Below, in pieces: positions 24,575-31,893 of a DNA stretch of 64,000 nt. Where the stretch lies: the NCBI RefSeq assembly GCF_001544575.2, contig NZ_FCNY02000026.1, positions 1-64,000 of the forward strand, read 5' to 3'. Under the pieces are notes generated by a model that had not been told where the DNA came from, did no database searches, and saw only the letters and a list, made by a program, of their open reading frames with translations. Every line of letters starts with the position of its first letter. Within the stretch, counting starts at the first letter, position 1. Source of the DNA: Caballeronia cordobensis. Lineage in GTDB: Bacteria > Pseudomonadota > Gammaproteobacteria > Burkholderiales > Burkholderiaceae. Both the position numbers and the translations under genes were made by a program.

Positions 24575-25420
24575 GTGGCAGAGCAAGAAAGCATTCGCAG
24601 TCTTCCGATGTTCGCGGCGGCGGCAAAACGCGACGACGCACTCAGACGCCGCCTGCGATGGTCGATCGCCTTCGAGCGTTCCATCGCGCTGATCGCGTTC
24701 GCGGCGCTGTGGGAGTTGTTGCCGCGTCTTGGCATCGTGAGCACGGCGTATCTCAGTCCGCCGTCGCAAGTCGCGCTCGCCATCGCCCGGCTGGTCGACG
24801 GCGGCGACGTGTGGAAGCACCTCGGCGCAAGCGCGCTGCGCTCGATCAGCGGCCTGCTGCTGGCCGTCGCGGGCGGCGTCGTCTGCGGTTTCGCGCTCGG
24901 CTGGTTCCGGCGCGCCGAACGCATCGTCGATCCGCTTTACCAGTTGTTGCGGCAAGTCTCCGCGTTCGCGCTGTTTCCCGTGTTCATGCTGTTTCTCGGC
25001 ATCGGCGAATCGTCGAAGATCGCCATCATCGTCTGGGCCGCGTTCTGGCCGGTGCTGCTCAATACGATCTCGGGCGTGAAGCAGGTCGAGCGCGTGTTCA
25101 TCGATTGCGCGCGTTCGATGGGCGCGTCGCAAGGATTCATCTTCGCGAAGGTCGTGCTGCCCGCCGCGCTGCCCGAAATACTGACCGGCATCCGTCTCGC
25201 GGGCGCCTACAGCATCACGGCGCTGGTCGCGGCTGAGATGATCGGCGCGCGCTCGGGGCTCGGCTTCTACACGCTCAACTCACAGGAGACGTTCCAGATT
25301 CCCGACATGTACGCGGGCATCGTGCTGCTTGCGCTCTTCGGGCTGCTGATCAACAAGAGCCTGTCGCTGCTGGAGCGGCGTCTTTTGCGCTGGCGCGTCG
25401 GGCTTGCGCAGAATGGCTAG
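24575..25420 (+). CDS. NitT/TauT-family ABC transporter permease
   Basis: 281-residue inner-membrane permease with about six hydrophobic segments and the EAA coupling loop APPROX residues 180-205 (GASQGFIFAKVVLPAALPEILTGIRLA). The start is GTG, preceded by AGGAG with a 7-base gap; an ATG choice would lose the N-terminal helix context. It overlaps the next gene, a second periplasmic-type protein, by eight bases. Confidence 0.91.
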   Translation: MAEQESIRSLPMFAAAAKRDDALRRRLRWSIAFERSIALIAFAALWELLPRLGIVSTAYLSPPSQVALAIARLVDGGDVWKHLGASALRSISGLLLAVAGGVVCGFALGWFRRAERIVDPLYQLLRQVSAFALFPVFMLFLGIGESSKIAIIVWAAFWPVLLNTISGVKQVERVFIDCARSMGASQGFIFAKVVLPAALPEILTGIRLAGAYSITALVAAEMIGARSGLGFYTLNSQETFQIPDMYAGIVLLALFGLLINKSLSLLERRLLRWRVGLAQNG

Positions 25421-26267
25421 GAGCGCACTCGCGGCGGCGCGCTCATCCGGCGGGCGACTGCGCGGGCTCGCAGCGCTTTCGATGCTATGCGTGGCGCTCT
25501 CGTCGCTGTCGATCCGGGATCGTGAGGATGACCGCCCGTTCGCCGCCGCGGTCGCGCGCGGCGCGTTGATCGTCGCGGTGCCGTCGCGTCCCGCGCCGAC
25601 GCTCAACGTCGGCAAGGTCGATCGTTTCGCGCGCGTGCCGGATGGCTTCGCGGCGGCGCTCGCGCAAGACATCGGGCGGCGCGTGGGTTTGCCGGTCACG
25701 TTTGTGCTCGCCGGATCGCGAGACGCACCGAACGCAACCAAGGCGGACATCGCGATCACGGGACACGGTTTCGCCGACGACCGCGCGCTCGCCTATGCGC
25801 CGACGGCGTACACGTCCGGCCACGGCATGGCGCTCGTGCTGCGCCATGGCACGGTGCGCGCGTGGCGTAATCTCGCGGGCAGCACGGTGTGCGCATCGCG
25901 CGGCAGTCCGTTCGCGCGGGACGCCGCGCGCCGGGCGCGGGCGAATGTGCGCGAGTACGACCGTCCGCTCGATGCGTTGCTCGCGTTCCAGGCAGGCGAG
26001 TGCGCCGCGCTTGTCGACGACGAGCTTGCCATCCGCAAACTGCTGAAGCAGCCGGACTGGGCGTATTACCGCAGCTTGCCGGGCACGCTCGATGCGGCGC
26101 CCGCCTACATCGCGGCGCGCGGCGGCGATATCGAAGGCGCGGCGTTCATCGAACGCACCGTGCAGGACTGGCGGCGGCAACGCTGGCTGTCGACCGTGCG
26201 CGAAGATCAGGCGACACAACTCGCGTTCGACATGTTCAACGCGCAAAACGATCTGTATTGCCACTGA
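25413..26267 (+). CDS. SBP_bac_3-like periplasmic protein of the ABC operon
   Basis: 284-residue protein related to family 3 solute-binding proteins: after a signal/anchor segment (LRGLAALSMLCVALSSLS) come ALIVAVPSRPAPT, FAAALAQDIGRRVGLPVTF, DIAITGHGFADDRALAYAPTAY and LLAFQAGECAALVDDELAIRKLL. This is a different binding-protein family from the lipoprotein that opens the operon, so the importer seems to have two periplasmic partners. It overlaps the permease gene by eight bases and so is translationally coupled. It resembles binding-protein-like factors that accompany methylotrophy dehydrogenases, but no dehydrogenase is present here. Confidence 0.75.
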   Translation: MARSALAAARSSGGRLRGLAALSMLCVALSSLSIRDREDDRPFAAAVARGALIVAVPSRPAPTLNVGKVDRFARVPDGFAAALAQDIGRRVGLPVTFVLAGSRDAPNATKADIAITGHGFADDRALAYAPTAYTSGHGMALVLRHGTVRAWRNLAGSTVCASRGSPFARDAARRARANVREYDRPLDALLAFQAGECAALVDDELAIRKLLKQPDWAYYRSLPGTLDAAPAYIAARGGDIEGAAFIERTVQDWRRQRWLSTVREDQATQLAFDMFNAQNDLYCH

Positions 26268-26279
26268 CATCGCCTGGGG

Positions 26280-27131
26280 TCAGCGGCCCTTCCAAGGCAC
26301 GAGTTTTTTCTCCAGCGCGCGCATGCCGAAATCGAAGATCCACGCGATCGCGCCGATCAGCACGATGCCCATCACGACGACATCGGTGCGCAGGAAGCTC
26401 GACGCGTTGAGCACCATCTGGCCGAGGCCCGCGGTGGCCGCGACCATTTCCGCGGCGACGAGCGTCGTCCAGCCGAAACCGACGGCGATACGCAGCCCCG
26501 TCAGAATTTCCGGCAGCGCGGCGGGCAGCACGACGTGCCACACGACCTGGCGGAAATTCGCGCCGAGCGACCACGCCGCGTTCACCTGCTCAGCCGTCGC
26601 GCTTTTCACGCCCGCGCGGGCGGCCATCGCGATCGGGGCGAAGCAGGCGAGCCAGATGACGACGAGTTTGGCCGTCTCGTCGATGCCGAACCAGATCACC
26701 ACGAGCGGCAAATAGGCGAGCGGCGGCAGCGGCCGGTAGAACTCCAGCGGCGGATCGAGCACGCCGCGCGCGATACGGCTCACGCCCATCGCGATGCCGA
26801 CCGGCACCGCCGTCACGACCGCGAGCGCGAACGCGCCGAACACGCGGATCGCGCTCCACAGCAGATGTTCGGACAGCGGCAGCCCGCCTTGCAGACGTCC
26901 ATGAACGGCGTCGAGAAACGCGCGCCACACCGCGCCGGGCGAGGGCAGAAAGAGCGGGGCGATCCAGTGAAAGTGCGTCGAGGCCCACCACGCCGCGCCG
27001 ATCACGGCCACGCACAGCGCGCTCGGCAACGCGGTCGATCCCGCGCCGGGCATGCCGCGATAGCGCCGCTTCGTGCGTTTCGACCCGGCGGCGCGCGGCG
27101 CCTCGGTCATCGCGTGCGCGCGCTGGTTCAT
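26280..27131 (-). CDS. tauC: Taurine-type ABC transporter permease
   Basis: 283-residue inner-membrane permease of the NitT/TauT group with about six hydrophobic segments, the conserved FYRPLPPLAYLPLVVIWFGIDE and the EAA loop GANFRQVVWHVVLPAALPEILTGLRI. It is the third gene of a compact minus-strand tauABC-like operon, overlapping the ATPase gene by four bases. A Met at codon 8 is an alternative start. No tauD (taurine dioxygenase) lies in view, so another sulfonate could be the cargo. Confidence 0.85.
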   Translation of the reverse strand: MNQRAHAMTEAPRAAGSKRTKRRYRGMPGAGSTALPSALCVAVIGAAWWASTHFHWIAPLFLPSPGAVWRAFLDAVHGRLQGGLPLSEHLLWSAIRVFGAFALAVVTAVPVGIAMGVSRIARGVLDPPLEFYRPLPPLAYLPLVVIWFGIDETAKLVVIWLACFAPIAMAARAGVKSATAEQVNAAWSLGANFRQVVWHVVLPAALPEILTGLRIAVGFGWTTLVAAEMVAATAGLGQMVLNASSFLRTDVVVMGIVLIGAIAWIFDFGMRALEKKLVPWKGR

Positions 27132-27907
27132 GCGGCCTCCGTTTCGGTGCGATGCAAACGGCGCGTCAGCCGCTCGCGCCATTCGATGAAAGCAGGCGAC
27201 GACTTCACCGCGCGCGCATCGCGGCCGCGGATGTATTCGCGCGAGAACGGCAGCTCGTGCACGTCCTCGATGCGTCCGGGACCGGGCGTCATCAGCACGA
27301 GACGCGTCGCCAGAAAGAGCGCCTCCTCGACGCTGTGCGTGATGAAGAACACTGTCTTGCGCGTGCGCGACCAGACATCGAGCACGAGTTCCTGCACGTT
27401 TTCGCGCGTGAGGGCGTCGAGCGCGCCCATCGGTTCGTCCATCAGCAGCACTTCGGGGTCGCTCGCGAGCGCCCGCGCGATGCCCACGCGCTGCTGCATG
27501 CCGCCCGACAGCGCGTAGATTTTCGCGTGCTCGTGCTGCGCGAGACCGACGAGCGCGAGCGTGCGGCGCGCGATCTCGCGGCGCGCGTCGCGCTTCATGC
27601 CGCGAAAGCGCAGGCCGAGCGCGACGTTGTCGAGCACGTCGAGCCACGGCATCAGCGCGTGCTTCTGGAACACGACGCCGCGTTCCGCGCCGGGACCGGC
27701 GATCGGCTCGCCGTTGAGCGTCGCCGTGCCTTCGGTCGGATCGATGAAACCGGCGAGGCAGTTGAGCAGCGTGGTCTTGCCGCAGCCCGACGCGCCCAGC
27801 GCGACGACGAACTCGCCGCTGCCGATGTGCAGATCGACGCCTTTTAACGCAGGCGTGCTCGCGCCTTCATACGTCACGCCCAGATTGCGGATCGACAGCG
27901 AGGTCAT
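27128..27907 (-). CDS. tauB: Taurine-type ABC transporter ATP-binding protein
   Basis: 259-residue ATPase with Walker A GASGCGKTT (near residue 39), Q-loop VVFQKHALMPW, signature LSGGMQQRVGIARAL, Walker B VLLMDEPMGALD and the switch region FITHSVEEA. Sequence around the Q-loop and the C-terminal LPFSREYIRG is TauB-like. ATGA overlaps on both sides couple it to the binding protein and the permease. Confidence 0.89.
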   Translation of the reverse strand: MTSLSIRNLGVTYEGASTPALKGVDLHIGSGEFVVALGASGCGKTTLLNCLAGFIDPTEGTATLNGEPIAGPGAERGVVFQKHALMPWLDVLDNVALGLRFRGMKRDARREIARRTLALVGLAQHEHAKIYALSGGMQQRVGIARALASDPEVLLMDEPMGALDALTRENVQELVLDVWSRTRKTVFFITHSVEEALFLATRLVLMTPGPGRIEDVHELPFSREYIRGRDARAVKSSPAFIEWRERLTRRLHRTETEAA

Positions 27908-28938
27908 TTCGCGGCCTGCTGCACGAAGCGCGGATCGACGCCCGCGGAATAATCGGCGAGCACGTTCTGGATCGTGCCCTGCTGCTTCAGGAATTGCGCG
28001 GTGGCGGTGAGCGACTTGGCCGCGCCAGACTGCTTGCCGCCGCCGAGCCACGTCGCCGACGCCTGTTCGCCCGCCGACGGAAACGCGTAGAGCGCGAGGC
28101 TCGCGGGCACATCGGCGGCGGCGGCGCCCGATTCCTGCGCGACCGCGCGCACCTCTTTCGAATCGACGGTCCAGGCGGCCTTGTTGTCGCGGTATTGCGC
28201 GTCGGTGTCCGCGAGCACTTTGACGAGACCGGCGAGGAACGCGGCATTGTCCTGGGCGAACTTGCGCGACGCGACGAGGCCGTCGAAGGTCGCCGTGCCG
28301 CTTTCCTTCGCGACTTCGCCGGACGTGATCAGCACGCGGCCGTTCTGCTTGGCCTTCGCGAGCACCGGGTCCCAGATGTAGGTCGCGTCGATGTTGCCGC
28401 GCTCCCACGCCGCCGCCACTTCCGGCGGACGCAGGTTGACGATCTTCACCGAGGAAGGATCGATGCCCGCCTGCTTCAACGCGACGAGCGCATGAAAGTG
28501 CGACGTCGATACATACGGCACGCCGAGCGTCTTGCCCTTGAGATCGGCGAGCTTGTTCACGCCCGAGCCGTTGCGCGCGACGAGCGCTTCGGCGTCGTTG
28601 ATGTTGTCGAGAATCCAGAAGAGCGACAGATCGACACCCTGCGACAAACCGGCCGCGATTGGGCTGGAGCCGGCTTCGCCCACCTGTATCGAGCCGGATG
28701 CGAGTGCGCGGATCACATCGGCGCCGCTGCCGAGCTTGCGGTACGTGACCTTGTAGCCGGTCGCCTTTTCGACCGCGCCGCTCGCCTGCGCATAGCGCCA
28801 CGGCACGACCATGTCCTGATAGCCGATGACGACCTCGCGCGTTTCCGCCTGCGCGTGAAGCGGCGCGAGCGCCGTGGCGGCGAATGCGAAGGAGGCGAGA
28901 CCGGCAATCAGACGACGGCGGCGAATGGATGATTTCAT
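27904..28938 (-). CDS. tauA: Taurine-type ABC transporter substrate-binding protein
   Basis: 344-residue periplasmic protein with a Sec signal (RRRRLIAGLASFAFAATALAPLHAQA). TauA-like features include VVIGYQDMVVPWRYAQASG, RALASGSIQVGEAGSSPIAAGLSQG, LADLKGKTLGVPYVSTSHFHAL and NIDATYIWDPVLAKAK. The start at MKSSIRRRR gives a normal signal peptide; an upstream Met would add 21 residues without one. It heads the operon, and a TetR-family gene is divergent 194 bp away. Taurine is the likeliest ligand by family, other sulfonates are possible. Confidence 0.86.
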   Translation of the reverse strand: MKSSIRRRRLIAGLASFAFAATALAPLHAQAETREVVIGYQDMVVPWRYAQASGAVEKATGYKVTYRKLGSGADVIRALASGSIQVGEAGSSPIAAGLSQGVDLSLFWILDNINDAEALVARNGSGVNKLADLKGKTLGVPYVSTSHFHALVALKQAGIDPSSVKIVNLRPPEVAAAWERGNIDATYIWDPVLAKAKQNGRVLITSGEVAKESGTATFDGLVASRKFAQDNAAFLAGLVKVLADTDAQYRDNKAAWTVDSKEVRAVAQESGAAAADVPASLALYAFPSAGEQASATWLGGGKQSGAAKSLTATAQFLKQQGTIQNVLADYSAGVDPRFVQQAAK

Positions 28939-29132
28939 GGCGCGAAGAGAAGAGGTTTCGAAGCCTCCGACTATAGGCACTTCGCATGCCGCGCCTACCA
29001 ATCTTTTGTGCGTAGCAAATGAACCGGCGATCGCTTTCTTATTCAGCGCGATGGCCCCGATTTCGCGAGCGCCGCGTCAAACGCCCGTAAAATAGACGCG
29101 GCATCTCACTTCACCGGCAGCATCGCCCAGGC

Positions 29133-29885
29133 ATGACGAAAGACGACACCACTCACGTCCGCGCGCATGGCGCATCGGGCAAGCGCAAGCGGCTCGGCCG
29201 CCCGGCGGGCAACATCAATCAGCGCGAGAACATCCTCGATGCCGCCGAGGTCGATTTCTCGCAGCGCGGCTACGCGGGCACGTCGCTCAAGGAAGTGGCC
29301 GCGTCGTGCGGCGTCACGCAGGCGCTCATCACGTATTACTTCGGCACGAAGCAACTGCTTTTCGAGCAGGTGTTCCTGCGCCGCGCGCTGCTCGTTTCCG
29401 AAGAGCGCGTGACGCTGCTGCGCGAACTGACCGATGCGAAAAGCGCGAATGTGCGCGATATCGTGCGCGCGTTTCTGCTGCCGCTCGTCGCGCTGCGCGG
29501 CACCGATGGCGGGCGCGCGTTCATTCGCCTGCAGGCGCGGCTGCACACCGAGCCGCCCGAGATTTCGTACAACCTGCGCAGCACCGCATACGGCGATTCG
29601 ACCGATGCCTACGTCGAAGCGCTGCGCGCGGCGCTGCCCGGCCTGCCCGCGAAAGACCTCTACTGGCGCGTGACGATGATGATCGGCGCGTATCTCTACG
29701 CCTTCTCCGACACGCATCGTCTCGACGTGCTCGCCAAGGGCGCGTGCGATCCGTGGGACGCGAACGAAACGCTGGAGCAGTTGACGAGCTTCATCGTCGG
29801 CGGGCTGGAAGCGCAGGCGTGCGCGCAGCCGGCCGCCGCGAAGAAAGCGAAGCCGAAGGCGGCGCGCACCGCCCGCGCGGCGTGA
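29133..29885 (+). CDS. TetR-family transcriptional regulator
   Basis: 250-residue repressor-type protein: a TetR N-terminal helix-turn-helix (ILDAAEVDFSQRGYAGTSLKEVAASCGVTQALITYYFGTKQLLFEQVF, about residues 34-80) and a helical ligand-binding C-terminal domain ending in a basic Ala/Lys tail. It is divergent from tauA, so control of the tau-type operon is the simplest guess. No clear operator palindrome was found in the 194-bp gap. It could also serve the unlinked ACCG-N2-CGGT palindromes at 12.4 and 16.5 kb, which have no adjacent regulator. Confidence 0.88.
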   Translation: MTKDDTTHVRAHGASGKRKRLGRPAGNINQRENILDAAEVDFSQRGYAGTSLKEVAASCGVTQALITYYFGTKQLLFEQVFLRRALLVSEERVTLLRELTDAKSANVRDIVRAFLLPLVALRGTDGGRAFIRLQARLHTEPPEISYNLRSTAYGDSTDAYVEALRAALPGLPAKDLYWRVTMMIGAYLYAFSDTHRLDVLAKGACDPWDANETLEQLTSFIVGGLEAQACAQPAAAKKAKPKAARTARAA

Positions 29886-29891
29886 AGGGAT

Positions 29892-30119
29892 TCAGCGCCG
29901 CAAGCCGATTTCCATCGACTCGATGACCTGCGCGATGGTCGAGTGCATCGACGCGAGCGTGGCTGCGGCGAGGTCCGACGCCGCCGTTTCGCCGATCATG
30001 TCGCGCAGCGTTTCCTGCACATCCGCCGATGCCTGGGGCGGCAGCGCCGCCGCGATCACGCTGAGCGCGGCGGTGAGGCCGTGCAGCTTGCCCGTCAATA
30101 CTTCCAGTTCCTGACTCAT
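29892..30119 (-). CDS. Small hypothetical protein, 75 aa
   Basis: Unrecognised, mostly helical 75-residue protein (LTGKLHGLTAALSVIAAALPP; SDLAAATLASMHSTIAQVIES), without signal or membrane segment. It has a good AGGAAG ribosome site and lies 71 bp after the MFS transporter gene on the same strand, so it is probably its co-transcribed partner. Function unknown. Confidence 0.62.
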   Translation of the reverse strand: MSQELEVLTGKLHGLTAALSVIAAALPPQASADVQETLRDMIGETAASDLAAATLASMHSTIAQVIESMEIGLRR

Positions 30120-30190
30120 CTTGGCTTCCTGTCGTTGCGGTGAAATGAAGCGCGCGGGCCGCGTGCGCGACGCGGCCCGCGCGCGGAAAA

Positions 30191-31600
30191 TCAGCGGCGT
30201 TGCGGCTCGGGATGCGCCTTCAGCTTCACGAACAACGCGATGCCCGCAATCACGGACGGCACCGCGAGCAGCGCGAACACGGCCGGCAGGCCGAGCTTCC
30301 ACGCCGAGAACAACCCGCCGAGCGCGACGCCCGCGATGCCGCCGAAACGCCCGACGCCGTACATCCACGAGACGCCGGTCGCGCGGCTTTGCGTCGGGTA
30401 GAACATGGCGGCGAGCGAGGGCATCGAGGATTGCGCGCCGTTCATCGTCGTGCCGGCGAGAAAGATCAGCGCGCTCACGAGTCCGATGCTGCCGATCGCC
30501 TGCCCGACCACGAAAATGAACGCGGCGGTCAGCAGATAGCCGAGCATCACGACCACGTTCGCGTTCCAGCGATCCATGAGCCAGCCGGACGCGATCGTGC
30601 CGATGCCGCCGCCGAGCGGGAACAGCGCAGTAAGCAGCGCGGCGCGCTCCGGCGTGAAACCGGCTTCGTTCATGAGCAGCGGCATCCAGCTCATCAGCAG
30701 ATAGAAGATGACGAGGCCCATGAAGTACACGAGCCACAGCATCAGCGTGCCGACGAGATAGTTGCGCGACAGGATCGCGCCGACCGAGGTTTTTGCCTGC
30801 GTCGCGGTGCGCTCCGACAGGCGGAAGGAGTCGATGCGCCGTAGATCGAGCGGCGCGATCTTCGAGAGCGGTGCCCAGATCTTTTCCTTCGGCGCGTTTC
30901 GTTTGACGAGATAGCGCACCGATTCCGGCACGAGCATCGCGACGAGCAGCGCGAGCACGAGCGGGATCACGCCGCCGACGAGGAAGAGGCTGTGCCAGCC
31001 GAACGCCGGGATCAGCCACGACGAAATGAAGCCGCCGAGCGCCGCGCCGACCGTGAAGCCGCAATACGTCGTGTTGACGATGATCGAGCGGTTGCGCGCG
31101 GGCGCGTACTCGGAGACGAGCGTGATGGCGTTCGGAATCGCCGCGCCGAGACCGATGCCGGTCAGAAAGCGCAGCGCGACGAGCGATTCGAGCGAGCCGC
31201 TGAACGCGGTCGCGAGACTCATCGCGCCGAAGAACGCCGTCGCCGCGATCAGCACGGCGCGCCGCCCGAAGCGGTCGGCGGCGGGGCCGGAGATGACCGC
31301 GCCCGCCGCGAGCCCGAAGAGCGCGGCGCTCAGTACCGGCCCGAGCGCGGCCTTCGTGATGCCCCAGCCCTTGACGAGCGACGGCGCGATATAACCGATG
31401 GCCGCGGTATCCATGCCGTCGATCAGCACGATCAGAAAGCACACGCCCATCAGCGTCCATTGAAAGCGCGAGAAGCGGTGTTCGTCGATGAACTCCTCGA
31501 CGGGCACGCTCCCGGTCCACGCATCGCCACGGTCCGAAGCCGTCGAATGCCCGGCGCGCGGCTCGAACGCCGGGCCGGTGTGAAGCTCTGCTTGCGACAT
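30191..31600 (-). CDS. AAHS-family aromatic acid MFS transporter
   Basis: 469-residue proton symporter of the aromatic acid:H+ symporter family (BenK/PcaK group) with 12 membrane segments. Family marks are the N-terminal DGMDTAAIGYIAPSL after segment 1, the loop GPAADRFGRRAVLIA between segments 2 and 3, and RFLTGIGLGAAIPNAITLVSEYAPARNR. The start was placed at MSQAELH because GAGGAG precedes it by six bases. The palindrome at 31709-31724 upstream matches the one before nicC, so nicotinate or 6-hydroxynicotinate is a reasonable guess for the cargo. A small gene follows. Confidence 0.86.
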   Translation of the reverse strand: MSQAELHTGPAFEPRAGHSTASDRGDAWTGSVPVEEFIDEHRFSRFQWTLMGVCFLIVLIDGMDTAAIGYIAPSLVKGWGITKAALGPVLSAALFGLAAGAVISGPAADRFGRRAVLIAATAFFGAMSLATAFSGSLESLVALRFLTGIGLGAAIPNAITLVSEYAPARNRSIIVNTTYCGFTVGAALGGFISSWLIPAFGWHSLFLVGGVIPLVLALLVAMLVPESVRYLVKRNAPKEKIWAPLSKIAPLDLRRIDSFRLSERTATQAKTSVGAILSRNYLVGTLMLWLVYFMGLVIFYLLMSWMPLLMNEAGFTPERAALLTALFPLGGGIGTIASGWLMDRWNANVVVMLGYLLTAAFIFVVGQAIGSIGLVSALIFLAGTTMNGAQSSMPSLAAMFYPTQSRATGVSWMYGVGRFGGIAGVALGGLFSAWKLGLPAVFALLAVPSVIAGIALFVKLKAHPEPQRR

Positions 31601-31708
31601 GTACAACTCCTCGTTGTCGACGGCTCCCGCCGTCCATCAATGCCACTCGGCCGGCGACATGCCGGTGTTCACGCGAAGCGGGGGCCCGCCGTTTTCGACG
31701 CTGGTTTA

Positions 31709-31724
31709 TTATATGTACCTATAA
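31709..31724. promoter_or_regulatory. Candidate operator upstream of the MFS gene
   Basis: Palindrome TTATA-T-GTAC-C-TATAA, 109-124 bp before the MFS start, inside a longer AT-rich inverted arrangement flanked by GTTTATTA (31704-31711) and TAATAAAC (31726-31733). It has the same architecture as the site at 6962-6977 in front of nicC (TTATA-T-GGCC-G-TATAA). Confidence 0.6.
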
Positions 31725-31794
31725 TTAATAAACGCAACGCGGAAAAAAATAGTTGGGTCGGCGGGTGAGTGGTCGCGAGGAGGAGGTGTGCAGC

Positions 31795-31837
31795 CGCAAA
31801 AAGGAAGCCGGACATCGACGTGGTGTCGATGTCCGGC
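31795..31837 (-). terminator. Rho-independent terminator of the lpdA-like gene
   Basis: Perfect 13-bp stem GCCGGACATCGAC / GTCGATGTCCGGC (31807-31837) with a 5-base loop. Read on the minus strand it is followed by TTCCTTTTT. It lies 57 bp downstream of the dihydrolipoyl dehydrogenase stop. Confidence 0.85.
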
Positions 31838-31893
31838 CTGGAGGGGGTAAAGCGATGCGGCGCATCCGCGAGGATGCGCGCTTCAGGACGCGT

